Assembly (NCBI GenBank): GCA_033763935.1
Contig: JANRJO010000104.1
Span: forward strand, 85,821-149,820
Length of the DNA: 64,000 nucleotides
DNA from: DALYJJ01 sp033763935
Lineage (GTDB): Bacteria; Acidobacteriota; Terriglobia; Bryobacterales; Bryobacteraceae
Reading direction: 5' to 3'
Shown here: positions 50,239 to 58,977 of the stretch, piece after piece
Position numbering within the stretch: position 1 is the first letter of the stretch
Layout: every line of letters begins with the position of its first letter
Made by a program: the position numbers and the translations under genes
The notes under the pieces: model-generated
The model's input: the letters and a program-made list of their open reading frames with translations, nothing else
Told to the model about the DNA's origin: nothing
The model's database searches: none

Positions 50239-51291
50239 TCAGGCGCGCGGCAGATTCTCATCCGCGCCCTCCACCACTGGCGGCGCCGGCGTGGCGTCGA
50301 TCACCGGAACTTCCGGCAGTGTCAGTCGGAGCGACAATTGGCGTGCCGCCGCCTCGTTGAACCGCTCGTAGGCCTTCACAATCCGCTGCACCAGCGTATG
50401 ACGAACTACGTCTCTGTCGTCGAAGTAGACGAAGCTGATCCCCTCTACTCCCCGCAGGACGTCGATCGCGTCCAACAATCCGCTCTTCCGGCCCGTCGGC
50501 AGGTCGATCTGCGTAACGTCGCCGGTAACCACCATCTTTGAATTGAACCCCACCCTCGTCAGCACCATCTTCATCTGTTCCGCTGTGCTGTTCTGCGCTT
50601 CGTCCAGGATAATAAAGCTGTCGTTCAACGTGCGCCCGCGCATGAAGGCGATCGGCGCCACCTCGATTACGTTGCGCTCCAGCAGCTTCTCCACCTTGTC
50701 GGAATCCAGCATGTCATACAGCGCGTCGTAGAGGGGCCGCAGGTACGGGTCCACCTTCTCCTGCAGCGTGCCCGGCAGAAACCCGAGCTTCTCGCCGGCT
50801 TCCACCGCCGGACGCGTGAGAATGATCCGCGAAACACGCTTCGACAGGTACGCGGACACGGCCATGGCTACGGCAAGATACGTCTTGCCGGTGCCTGCCG
50901 GCCCCACGCCGAACACCATGTCGTTCCGTTCAATCACGTCCAGGTACTTGCGCTGGTTCAGGGTCTTCGGCGCCAGCACCTTCTTGCCGAAACTGCGCTG
51001 CCGCCCGCTCTCCACCAGGCCGCGCAAAGTCGTGTCGGCATCCGACGTCACTACCCGCAGGTAACTGTTCAGGTCCCCGTTGTTGAAGACATGACCTTCG
51101 CGAATGAGCGCGAAGTAATCGTCAAGAATCCGGCCGGCGCGGGTCGTCCCCGCCTCGTCGCCCTCGATCTCGAGCGAGTCGTTCAGCAGCCGGGTCTTGA
51201 CGCCGAGGTTGTCCTCCAGAACGCGGATATTCTCATCGCGGGTCCCAAACAGGGATTCGATTCCGCGACTGATCTGCACGGAAAGTTTCAT
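50239..51291 (-). CDS. ybeZ: PhoH-family ATPase
   Basis: This 350-residue nucleotide-binding protein is the usual genomic partner of YbeY. The N-terminal region has a KH-like part (residues about 20-90). The core has Walker A VGPAGTGKTYLAVAMAV, Walker B FIILDEAQNSTAEQM and SGLLDAIDVLRGVEGIS. It is thought to act as an RNA-associated ATPase during ribosome assembly or quality control. The start ATG 51291 has no strong ribosome site. It is the first gene of the ybeZ-ybeY-corC-era operon, with 196 bases upstream to the sigma factor stop. Confidence 0.92.
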   Translation of the reverse strand: MKLSVQISRGIESLFGTRDENIRVLEDNLGVKTRLLNDSLEIEGDEAGTTRAGRILDDYFALIREGHVFNNGDLNSYLRVVTSDADTTLRGLVESGRQRSFGKKVLAPKTLNQRKYLDVIERNDMVFGVGPAGTGKTYLAVAMAVSAYLSKRVSRIILTRPAVEAGEKLGFLPGTLQEKVDPYLRPLYDALYDMLDSDKVEKLLERNVIEVAPIAFMRGRTLNDSFIILDEAQNSTAEQMKMVLTRVGFNSKMVVTGDVTQIDLPTGRKSGLLDAIDVLRGVEGISFVYFDDRDVVRHTLVQRIVKAYERFNEAAARQLSLRLTLPEVPVIDATPAPPVVEGADENLPRA

Positions 51292-51487
51292 TCGTTGGCC
51301 AATAAGAAATTCACTGACGCCCTGGTCTCAGGCGCGAGCCGGAACAATGGAGGGTTTGCTGGCAGAACAAAGCAGGGACGGGGTGGCTTACCAGAATCGC
51401 CGATCCGCGGGCGCGGAAAGGAATGCTCCATCCTTACCAAGCGTATCGCAGGATCGGCGTAAATGCAACGATGTATTAGGTTTGTAA

Positions 51488-52123
51488 CTAGCTACGGGAC
51501 ATCCCTGGCAACAGCGTCGCTGCCCCCAGACGGCCCGAGTGCTTCGTCATTCGAGACCGCAGCTCCGTCCGCGCACGCAGCAGACGGCTCTTCGCCGCCG
51601 CTACCGAGATCCCTAATCGCTCCGCCACGTCCGGCATGGGCAGTTGCTCCACGTCGCGCAGCAGGAACACGCTGCGCAGCAGCGGAGGGATGCGGCGGAT
51701 CTCCTGGTGCAGTACCTCCGCCACTTCACGGCGCCCCAGCGTCTCCTCGGGCGAATCCGTACGGTCGGGCAACTCGAGCGTCCCCACCTCATCGCCGATC
51801 ATCGCGTCGTCAATGTAGAAGAACTTCGCCCGCCGCGTCTGGCGCAGCCGCATCAGGCACTGGTTCACCACAATGCGCGTGAGCCACGTGGAGAACTTCG
51901 CGTCCTTCTGGAATTGGCCTATGTGCTCGAACGCTTTCCAGCAGGCGTTCTGCACCTCATCTTCGGCGTCCGATTTGTCGCGCAGAATCGACAGTGCGAG
52001 CTTGCTGCACGAGTTGTAATGCCGTTGGATGAGCTCGGCGAAAGCCCGGTCGTCACCTTGCTGCGCAAGCGTGACCAGTTCATCATCTGCGAGCGACGCG
52101 AACTGTGTGTGCTGGTTTTGCAT
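51488..52123 (-). CDS. ECF-type RNA polymerase sigma factor
   Basis: This 211-residue sigma factor has region 2 (DDRAFAELIQRHYNSCSKLA, EDEVQNACWKAFEHIGQFQ), a linker and region 4 with LLRSVFLLRDVEQLPMPDVA and the helix RLGISVAAAKSRLLRARTEL. The region 3 domain is missing, as expected for ECF factors. There is no anti-sigma gene next to it; the downstream gene is phoH, 196 bases away. It is divergent from the XRE-cupin gene at 52159, with 35 bases between the starts. Confidence 0.9.
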   Translation of the reverse strand: MQNQHTQFASLADDELVTLAQQGDDRAFAELIQRHYNSCSKLALSILRDKSDAEDEVQNACWKAFEHIGQFQKDAKFSTWLTRIVVNQCLMRLRQTRRAKFFYIDDAMIGDEVGTLELPDRTDSPEETLGRREVAEVLHQEIRRIPPLLRSVFLLRDVEQLPMPDVAERLGISVAAAKSRLLRARTELRSRMTKHSGRLGAATLLPGMSRS

Positions 52124-52158
52124 CTGGCCCCTCTAGGGTGAGTCCAATCAAACGTTCT

Positions 52159-52884
52159 ATGAACGACGCTACCAGGGACGATGGGCGAAAACCAGACGCT
52201 GCCGAAAGCCATTTCAGCCCCACCGAAAAATACGCTGAGGAATTAAAGAATGATAAAGTAGATTTCGGTATGGCTGAATATCGGGAGACCAGCGAGGAGA
52301 CGGTCCGCCGCGTCCTCTCCTCTTACGAACTCGGCAGAAAGCTGCGTCAACTCCGTCTCCGCAAGAAGATCGCCCTGGTCGATCTCGGCAAGCACACGGG
52401 CCTCTCCGCCTCCATGCTGTCGCAGCTCGAAAACGGCAAGCTCATCCCGACCCTGCCCACCCTCGCGCGCATCGCGATGGTCTTCGATGTCGGCATCGAC
52501 CACTTCTTCTCCGACCGCAAGAAGCGTTCCTTGTTCTCCATCATCCGCGCCGGCGAGCGCATGCGCTTCCCCGAACGCGCCGATTCCCCCGTACCGCAGT
52601 TCTTCTTCGAGTGCCTCGCCTTCTCCGCACAGGACAAGAGCCTGCAGGCATACCTGGCCGAGTTCCCGCGCCGCGAGCCCGACGAAATCGTCGCCCACTT
52701 CCACGACGGCGCGGAATTCCTGTTCGTGGTGGAGGGCCAGCTCGCCATTCGCTACGGCGATGAAGAGCATGTATTGAAGGCGGGCGATAGCGTCTACTTC
52801 GATTCCGCCGAAGCCCATGGCTATCGCGGCGTCGGCAAAGGATTGGCCAAGGCTCTCGTCGTCACCACGCCCCCTCGCCTGTGA
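52159..52884 (+). CDS. XRE-type helix-turn-helix regulator with cupin sensor domain
   Basis: The 241-residue protein has an XRE helix-turn-helix (LRLRKKIALVDLGKHTGLSA, then SMLSQLENGKLIPTLPTLAR) and a C-terminal cupin domain (HFHDGAEFLFVVEGQLAIRY, LKAGDSVYFDSAEAHGY) that may bind a small metabolite. The start could be ATG 52159 or ATG 52270; the upstream part is variable and has no clear ribosome site. It is divergent from an ECF sigma gene. rpiB follows after 27 bases, so it might regulate pentose metabolism, but that is inference. Confidence 0.88.
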   Translation: MNDATRDDGRKPDAAESHFSPTEKYAEELKNDKVDFGMAEYRETSEETVRRVLSSYELGRKLRQLRLRKKIALVDLGKHTGLSASMLSQLENGKLIPTLPTLARIAMVFDVGIDHFFSDRKKRSLFSIIRAGERMRFPERADSPVPQFFFECLAFSAQDKSLQAYLAEFPRREPDEIVAHFHDGAEFLFVVEGQLAIRYGDEEHVLKAGDSVYFDSAEAHGYRGVGKGLAKALVVTTPPRL

Positions 52885-52911
52885 TCCGGACAAACTGGTA
52901 CCGTAATCTAC

Positions 52912-53355
52912 GTGACGATTGCGATTGCCGCCGACCACGCCGGTCTGCCCCTCAAACAGGAGCTGGTCGCCCGCCTGCAGTCTGCCGGGCGCACCGTCGC
53001 CGACCTCGGCGCGCACCAGTTGGACCCCAACGACGACTACCCTGACTTTGCCGTAGCCGTCGCCAAGGCCATCCTCGAGGGCCGCGCCGAACGCGGCATA
53101 CTTGTCTGCGGAAGCGGCGTCGGCGTCACGATTGCCGCCAACAAGTTCCGCGGCATCCGCGCCTGCCTCTGTCACGACACCTACTCCGCCCATCAGGGCG
53201 TCGAACACGACAACATGAACGTGCTCGTCATGGGCAGCCGCGTCATCGGCCCCGCCCTCGCCTGGGACCTCGTCAACGCCTTCCTCAATGCCGAGTTCAG
53301 CGGCGAGGACCGCCACGTCCGGCGCCTGGCCAAAGTCCAGGCTCTTGAAACCTAA
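52912..53355 (+). CDS. rpiB: Ribose 5-phosphate isomerase B
   Basis: RpiB interconverts ribose 5-phosphate and ribulose 5-phosphate in the pentose phosphate pathway. The 147-residue protein has the conserved opening IAIAADHAGLPLKQEL, a catalytic Cys in GILVCGSGVGVTIAANKFRG, and the phosphate-binding residues in DTYSAHQGVEHDNMNVLVMG. The start is GTG 52912. The lolA gene starts before the rpiB stop and overlaps by 11 bases. Confidence 0.95.
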   Translation: MTIAIAADHAGLPLKQELVARLQSAGRTVADLGAHQLDPNDDYPDFAVAVAKAILEGRAERGILVCGSGVGVTIAANKFRGIRACLCHDTYSAHQGVEHDNMNVLVMGSRVIGPALAWDLVNAFLNAEFSGEDRHVRRLAKVQALET

Positions 53356-54046
53356 ACGCTTCCGCTCCCGGCTGCGTCATTTCTGTGTGACCCGGATTCT
53401 GCTCTCGGTGTGCCTGGCGGCGGTGGTGTGCGCCCCTGCGCAGCAGACGCCGGACCCCGGCCTGAAGAAGCTCCTCCAGCAAGTGGAGCGCCGGTACAAC
53501 TCCGCGAGGACGATACAAGTCGAATTCGAACAATCGGTTAGCGCGCCCGGGCGGCCGCGCAGGACGGAGAAGGGCGCCCTCACCCTCCGGAAGCCCGGCC
53601 GCATGCGCTGGGATTACACCTCCCCCCAGGGGAAGCTCTTCCTGTCCGACGGCAAGCACATCTACTACTACTCCCCGGCTACCAACCGGGCCGAGAAAAC
53701 GAAGCTGAAGGAGAGCGAGGACCTGCGCGCGCCCCTGGCGTTCCTGCTCGGCAAGCTCGACTTTGACCGGGATTTCCGTAACTACCAGTCCCGCACGGAC
53801 CACGCCTTGACCGTCATCAACGCCGAGCCCAAGAACAACCGGCTTCCCTATCGCGCCGTCGAGTTCACCCTCGGGCCCTCGGCCGAAATCCAGAAACTCG
53901 TCGTCACCGGCCAGGACAACTCGATCTCCGAATTCCGATTCGACAACGAGCGCGTGAACGTTGCCGTTAACGACAGCGCCTTCAAGTTTCAGTTGCCGCC
54001 GGGCGCGCGGCTGGTGGAATCCGCGACGGTGGAGGAGCAGCCGTAG
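53345..54046 (+). CDS. lolA: Outer-membrane lipoprotein carrier LolA-like protein
   Basis: This protein of 233 residues carries lipoproteins across the periplasm. The signal peptide lies at about residues 12-30 (CVTRILLSVCLAAVVCAPAQ), and the LolA fold begins with GLKKLLQQVERRYNSARTIQ, followed by EFEQSVSAPGRPRRTEKGAL, MRWDYTSPQGKLFLSDGKH and SEIRFDNERVNVAVNDSAFK-like strands. The TTG at 53345 gives a basic N-terminus; GTG 53387 would give a shorter protein. The gene overlaps rpiB. A type IV pilus-like cluster starts 2 bases after its stop. Confidence 0.85.
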   Translation: MKPKRFRSRLRHFCVTRILLSVCLAAVVCAPAQQTPDPGLKKLLQQVERRYNSARTIQVEFEQSVSAPGRPRRTEKGALTLRKPGRMRWDYTSPQGKLFLSDGKHIYYYSPATNRAEKTKLKESEDLRAPLAFLLGKLDFDRDFRNYQSRTDHALTVINAEPKNNRLPYRAVEFTLGPSAEIQKLVVTGQDNSISEFRFDNERVNVAVNDSAFKFQLPPGARLVESATVEEQP

Positions 54047-54048
54047 CT

Positions 54049-55251
54049 ATGCCGGAGTTCGCGGTCAAATACGCCGACGCTCGCGGCGAGATCCGCCAGC
54101 AGGTGATCGAAGCGCAGTCCGAACAGGACCTGCGCGACCGCTACGGCGCCCAAGGCTTCCTCGTCTATTCCATCCGCGCGCGCCAAGGCCTGGCAGGCAT
54201 GGGCCCGCGCTCCAAGAAGCTCGACGTCGAAAAGTTCCTGATCTTCAACCAGCAGTTCGTGACGCTGATCCGCGCCGGCCTTCCCATCCTGAAGGGCCTC
54301 GACCTGCTCGCCGACCGTCTCACCGACCCCAAACTCGGCCGCCACATCAAGGCCGTGCGCGACGAAGTGAAGCACGGCACGCTGCTCTCCGACGCGTTTG
54401 CGAAGCAGGGCGTCTTCCCGCCCATGTACGTCACCTCCATCATGGCCGGCGAGAAGAGCGGCTCGCTCGGCGAGGTCATGGAGCGCTACATCGCCTACCA
54501 GAAGCTGGCGCTCTCGGTTCGCAAGAAGCTGCTGCTCTCGCTGCTCTACCCGTCGATTCTGATCGTCATGGTCATCGCCATGATCGTCTTCCTGGTGACG
54601 TACGTGGTGCCGAACTTCGCCCAGCTCTACGGCTCGATGTCCGCGCAGTTGCCAGCGCTCACGCAGATTCTCATCGCCGTGGGCACCACCGCGCGCAGCT
54701 ATATCCTCGCCGGCGTCGCGGCGTTGGTGGGGCTCGCGGTCCTATTCCATTTCTGGTCGCGCAGCGAATCGGCGCAGCTCCGCATCGACGCCGTGAAACT
54801 CCGCCTGCCGGCCTTCGGCGACATCTGGGTGAAGTACCAGGTGGCGCAGTTCTCGCGTGTTCTCTCCACGCTCCTCGTGGGCGGCATTCCCCTCGTGCAG
54901 GCGCTCGAAACCGCCGCCGAATCACTCGGTACGCCGCTGCTCAAGAAGGCGCTCGAGAAGTCGAAGCGCATGGTGAAGGAAGGCCAGACGCTCTCGCAGA
55001 GCCTCGATGCCACGAAGGTCTTCCCCGGCCTCGCCATCGACATGATCGAGGTTGGCGAATCCACGGGTGCTCTCCCGGCTATGCTCGGCAGCGTCGCCGA
55101 GTTCTATGAGGACGACGTCTCCACGCGCATGCAGGCCGTGCTCGCGCTCATCGAGCCCGCCATCATGATCTTCATGGGCATCTTCGTCGCCTTCGTGCTG
55201 ATCGCCCTCTATCTGCCGATCTTCTCGCTCGCGGACACGCTGCAAGGATAA
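54049..55251 (+). CDS. Type IV pilus/type II secretion inner-membrane platform protein (PilC/GspF)
   Basis: The 400-residue protein is the membrane platform on which pilins assemble. It has the two GspF repeats. The first begins with LIFNQQFVTLIRAGLPILKG, the second with AQFSRVLSTLLVGGIPLVQA, each followed by a long membrane segment (SLLYPSILIVMVIAMIVFLV, and MIFMGIFVAFVLIALYLPIF). The order F, E, M, N, O, P-like and pseudopilin-like that follows is a single operon. It starts 2 bases after lolA, so lolA may be co-transcribed. Confidence 0.93.
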   Translation: MPEFAVKYADARGEIRQQVIEAQSEQDLRDRYGAQGFLVYSIRARQGLAGMGPRSKKLDVEKFLIFNQQFVTLIRAGLPILKGLDLLADRLTDPKLGRHIKAVRDEVKHGTLLSDAFAKQGVFPPMYVTSIMAGEKSGSLGEVMERYIAYQKLALSVRKKLLLSLLYPSILIVMVIAMIVFLVTYVVPNFAQLYGSMSAQLPALTQILIAVGTTARSYILAGVAALVGLAVLFHFWSRSESAQLRIDAVKLRLPAFGDIWVKYQVAQFSRVLSTLLVGGIPLVQALETAAESLGTPLLKKALEKSKRMVKEGQTLSQSLDATKVFPGLAIDMIEVGESTGALPAMLGSVAEFYEDDVSTRMQAVLALIEPAIMIFMGIFVAFVLIALYLPIFSLADTLQG

Positions 55252-55256
55252 CGCCC

Positions 55257-56873
55257 ATGGCCACCGAAACCAGCCGCATCCAGCAACTCGACCAGGAAGC
55301 CACGCAGGCGAAGATGCTGGCCTCGCGCTACCGCTGCGAGTTCGTCGACCTCAAGGAAGCGCGCATCGACCACGAACTGTTCCGGTCCATCCCGGTGGAC
55401 CTCATGTTCCGCTACAACTTCGTGCCGCTCGCCGCGCAAAACGGCACGCTCGAAATCGCTCTCGCCGACCCGCGCCACCTCAATCTCATCGACGAGCTCT
55501 CCATCCTGCTGCAGAAGAAGCTGCGCGTGAAGGTGGCCACGCTCACGCAGATCTCCGACCTGCTCAAGAAGACCGAGCAGAGCCAGCGCGTGCTCGAAGA
55601 GGTGACCGAGGGCTTCACGCTCGACGTGGTCGACGAGGAGAATGCCGACGAAACGCTCTCGATCGACAAGCTGGGCGCCGACTCCGACATCGCGCCGGTC
55701 ATCAAGCTCGTCGATACGACGATCTTCAACGCACTCGAGCGCCGGGCGAGCGACATCCATATCGAGACCCGCGACCAGGAAGTGGCCATCAAGTACCGTA
55801 TCGATGGCGTGCTGCACTACGCCATGCCGCCGATCGCCAAGGACTGGCACTCGACGATCATCTCCCGCATCAAGGTCATGTCGGAGCTCGATATCGCCGA
55901 GCGCCGCGTGCCGCAGGACGGACGCTTCCGCGTTCGCTACAAGAGCCGTCTCATCGACTTCCGCGTCTCCATCATGCCCACGGTCCACGGCGAAGACGCG
56001 GTGCTCCGCGTTCTCGACAAGGAGTCGATGAGCGAGAAGTTTGCGAAGCTGACGCTCGACGTCGTTGGCTTCTCCGAACTCGACATCACCAAGTTTCGCC
56101 GCTACATCAAAGAGCCCTACGGCATGGTGCTCGTCACCGGCCCCACCGGCTCGGGCAAGACGACTACGCTCTACGCCGCGGTGAACGAGATCAAGAACGA
56201 CGAGGACAAGATCGTCACCATTGAGGACCCGGTCGAGTACCAGATCAAGGGCATCACGCAGATCCCCGTGAACGAGAAGAAGGGGCTCACCTTCGCGCGC
56301 GGCCTGCGTTCGATCCTGCGCCACGACCCCGACAAGATCCTGGTGGGCGAAATCCGCGACCAGGAGACCGCGCAGATCGCCATCAACGCGGCGCTTACCG
56401 GCCACCTGGTGTTCACTACGGTCCACGCCAACAACGTCCTCGACGTGCTGGGCCGGTTCCTCAACATGGGCGTTGAGCCCTACAACTTTGTCTCGGCGCT
56501 GAACTGCATCCTCGCCCAGCGTCTGGTGCGGCTCATCTGCGACCACTGTGCCTACAAAACTACCTACCCCGACGACATTGTCACCGAGAGCGGCCTAAAC
56601 GCCGCGGAGTGGCGCGGCTTCGAATTCACCGAAGGGCGCGGCTGCTTCGAGTGCGGCGGGACCGGCTATCGCGGCCGAACCGCCATCCATGAATTGCTCG
56701 ACCTCACCGAGCGCATCCGCGAGATGATCCTCGACAAGCGGCCTTCGTCGGAGATCCGCCGCGTCGCGCGCGAGGAGGGCATGTCGTTCCTACGCGAATC
56801 CGCGCTCGAGCGCGTTCGCCGGGGGCTCACCACGCTGAAGGAGATCAACAAGGTCACGTTCATCGAGGCCTGA
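55257..56873 (+). CDS. Type IV pilus/type II secretion assembly ATPase (PilB/GspE)
   Basis: This 538-residue hexameric ATPase powers assembly. The N-terminal MshEN-like domain includes LASRYRCEFVDLKEARIDHE. Walker A is LVTGPTGSGKTTTLYAAV, the Asp box is VTIEDPVEYQIKGITQIPVN, and Walker B is ILVGEIRDQETAQIA. The zinc tetra-cysteine site is split between LICDHCAYKT and GCFECGGTGYRGRTA. This arrangement is typical of PilB/GspE and distinguishes it from the retraction ATPase PilT, which lacks the N-terminal domain. Confidence 0.94.
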   Translation: MATETSRIQQLDQEATQAKMLASRYRCEFVDLKEARIDHELFRSIPVDLMFRYNFVPLAAQNGTLEIALADPRHLNLIDELSILLQKKLRVKVATLTQISDLLKKTEQSQRVLEEVTEGFTLDVVDEENADETLSIDKLGADSDIAPVIKLVDTTIFNALERRASDIHIETRDQEVAIKYRIDGVLHYAMPPIAKDWHSTIISRIKVMSELDIAERRVPQDGRFRVRYKSRLIDFRVSIMPTVHGEDAVLRVLDKESMSEKFAKLTLDVVGFSELDITKFRRYIKEPYGMVLVTGPTGSGKTTTLYAAVNEIKNDEDKIVTIEDPVEYQIKGITQIPVNEKKGLTFARGLRSILRHDPDKILVGEIRDQETAQIAINAALTGHLVFTTVHANNVLDVLGRFLNMGVEPYNFVSALNCILAQRLVRLICDHCAYKTTYPDDIVTESGLNAAEWRGFEFTEGRGCFECGGTGYRGRTAIHELLDLTERIREMILDKRPSSEIRRVAREEGMSFLRESALERVRRGLTTLKEINKVTFIEA

Positions 56874-56879
56874 CGCGAT

Positions 56880-57779
56880 ATGTCCCTCCTCCACCAGCTC
56901 CGCCACGCGCTCTCCGATCCACCACCCGAGTTCCTGCTCGAGATCTCGGAAGCCGGCGTAGCCGTGGCCCGCTCGTCTGCCCCCGGACAGACTTCGTTTT
57001 ACGCGCTTGAGGCCGGCGTCCTGTCCGTCTCTCCGCTCCGCGACAACGTCGCGAAGCCCGAGGAGCTCGCTCGCGCCGTCGCCACCCTCGCGCCGCCCAA
57101 TGGCAAGAAGCGCCGCGCTGCCGCCCTCATCCTGCCCGATTTCTGCACGCGCCTCACAGTCCTCGACTTCGACTCCTTCCCCAACGAAGCCGCCGAGCAA
57201 CTCTCGCTGGTGCGCTTTCGCGTCAAGAAGAGCGTCCCGTTCGACGTCGATTCGGCGGTCATCAGCTACGCCGTACAGCCCGCGGAGCCGAACAGCAAGC
57301 GTCGCGACGTGGTGGTCGTGGTAGCCGCGCTCGAGATCGTCGCCAAGTACGAAGCCGCGCTCCGCGCCGCCGCGCTTCATCCCGGACTGGTGACCGTCTC
57401 CACCCTCGAGGCCCTGAACCTGGTGCCGGCCTCCGGCGCCGTGCCGGTGGTCTTCGCCAAGCTCACCGGACGGGTGCTCACCGTGACTGCGCTCCATCAC
57501 AACATCGTCCGCATGGTGCGCTGCGTCGAACTCCCGGACGTCTCTCCCAATGAGATCTTCAGCATCCTCCAGCCCACCATCGCCTTCATGGAGGACGAGT
57601 TGGAGCAGCGGCCGGAGCGCGTCCTCCTGGCGGGCTTCGGCGAGCCCGATTCGAACATGCGCGCCGACTGGAAGACGGAACTCGGAGTTGAAGTGGAAGC
57701 CGTCCACTCGCGCTTCGGCATCGCCGGCCAGAACAACGCGGGATTGCTCGGCTACATGCAATCCTTGAAGGAGAGCTGA
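56880..57779 (+). CDS. PilM/GspL-like cytoplasmic assembly protein
   Basis: The 299-residue protein has an actin-like fold of the PilM type. It begins with LLEISEAGVAVARSSAPGQ, continues with AALILPDFCTRLTVLDFDSF and the conserved region LSLVRFRVKKSVPFDVDSAV. The nucleotide-binding Asp/Thr motifs of true PilM are weak. It has no membrane helix, so it is cytoplasmic. It lies between the ATPase and PilN genes (spacing 6 bases), matching the pilMNO order. Confidence 0.85.
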   Translation: MSLLHQLRHALSDPPPEFLLEISEAGVAVARSSAPGQTSFYALEAGVLSVSPLRDNVAKPEELARAVATLAPPNGKKRRAAALILPDFCTRLTVLDFDSFPNEAAEQLSLVRFRVKKSVPFDVDSAVISYAVQPAEPNSKRRDVVVVVAALEIVAKYEAALRAAALHPGLVTVSTLEALNLVPASGAVPVVFAKLTGRVLTVTALHHNIVRMVRCVELPDVSPNEIFSILQPTIAFMEDELEQRPERVLLAGFGEPDSNMRADWKTELGVEVEAVHSRFGIAGQNNAGLLGYMQSLKES

Positions 57780-57785
57780 TACAGG

Positions 57786-58346
57786 ATGCCGCGGCTGCAC
57801 ATCAATCTGGCGAGTGAGCCGTTCCGGCGGGACCGGCCGATCCTTGTCGCCTCCGGCGTCGTCGCCGTAATCATGGTCGCCTCGCTGGTCTTCCTCATCT
57901 CGCTCTCGGTGTTCGAATCGCAGGAAGTGGCCGAGACGCGGGCGACCATTGCATCGCTCCAAAAGCAGCTCACCGCCGTGGGCCAGGAGCAGGCGAAGAT
58001 CGACAGCACGCTGCGGCAGGCCCATAACGCGGAAGTTCTCGATCGGAATCTCTTCCTCAACATGCTCATCGATCGCAAGAGCATCAGTTGGACGAAGATC
58101 TTCTCCGACCTCGAAAGCGTGGTCCCGCACGACGTGCGGCTCATTCAGGTCCGCCTGAGCCCGCAGGCGAGCACTCTCGACATGGTGGTCGCCGCGCAGT
58201 CCAGCCAGCCGGTGATCGAGTTCCTGTTGCGGGTTGAAAAATCGCCCCTCTTCGGCCCCACCACGGTGCAGGCCATGCTGCCGCCGTCGCAGAGCGAACC
58301 GCTCTACCGGTATCGAGTGAGCGTGAAATATGAGCAGAAGATTTAG
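57786..58346 (+). CDS. PilN-like inner-membrane assembly protein
   Basis: The 186-residue protein opens with PRLHINLASEPFRRDRPILV, the INLAS/INLLP-like motif by which PilN binds PilM. A membrane helix (VASGVVAVIMVASLVFLISL) and a coiled coil (TRATIASLQKQLTAVGQEQA) follow, then a ferredoxin-like domain with KSISWTKIFSDLESVVPHDV. It overlaps the next gene by 17 bases. Confidence 0.88.
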   Translation: MPRLHINLASEPFRRDRPILVASGVVAVIMVASLVFLISLSVFESQEVAETRATIASLQKQLTAVGQEQAKIDSTLRQAHNAEVLDRNLFLNMLIDRKSISWTKIFSDLESVVPHDVRLIQVRLSPQASTLDMVVAAQSSQPVIEFLLRVEKSPLFGPTTVQAMLPPSQSEPLYRYRVSVKYEQKI

Positions 58347-58977
58347 GATCCCCGCACGCTTCACGCGCGACCCGCGGACGCTGGTCCGCGCCGGGCTCGG
58401 CGTCCTGCTGCTCGCCAACATCGTCGCCGCGCTGTTTCTCTTCAAGCCCTGGGGAGGCTCCCCGGAGGATCTCGCGCGCGAGCTGACTTCCCTGCAGCAG
58501 CAACTGCTGCAGCGGCAGGCGCAGCTCAAGCGCTCAAAGACGCTGCTGCTCAAGGTGGAGGCCGCCCGGACACAGGGCGACGGGTTCCTCGCCACCTACT
58601 TCGCCGAGCGGCGCTCCGCCTACCCCCTGCTGGTGGGCGAGCTGACGCGCCTCGCCCTGCAGGTCGGCTTCAAGGCGAAGGAACACTCCTTCGCGGGCGA
58701 GCCCATCGAGGGCAGTGACACGCTCGAGATGGTCACCGTCATCGGCAACTACGAGGGCACCTATTCAGACCTGGTCCAGTTCATCAACGCGCTCGACCGC
58801 TCGCCGCGTTTCTTCCTCGTTGAACAACTCCAGGCCTCTCCGCAGCAGGGTACACCGATGCTGAACGTCAACCTCCGCATGCACGCCTTCGTGCGGGACG
58901 ACGGCTCGCCGCCGCTGCCCGCGATGGAAGCGCCGCCGGCGAGCGAAACGGCGCCCAAAGAGGTGGCCTCGAGATGA
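58330..58977 (+). CDS. PilO-like inner-membrane assembly protein
   Basis: The 215-residue protein has one membrane helix (TLVRAGLGVLLLANIVAALF), a coiled coil (SLQQQLLQRQAQLKRSKTLL) and a C-terminal ferredoxin-like domain (VTVIGNYEGTYSDLVQFINA, LDRSPRFFLVEQLQASPQQ). This is the standard PilO/GspM architecture. The C-terminal tail is acidic and Pro/Ala-rich. Its start overlaps pilN and its stop overlaps the following gene by four bases. Confidence 0.88.
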   Translation: MSRRFRIPARFTRDPRTLVRAGLGVLLLANIVAALFLFKPWGGSPEDLARELTSLQQQLLQRQAQLKRSKTLLLKVEAARTQGDGFLATYFAERRSAYPLLVGELTRLALQVGFKAKEHSFAGEPIEGSDTLEMVTVIGNYEGTYSDLVQFINALDRSPRFFLVEQLQASPQQGTPMLNVNLRMHAFVRDDGSPPLPAMEAPPASETAPKEVASR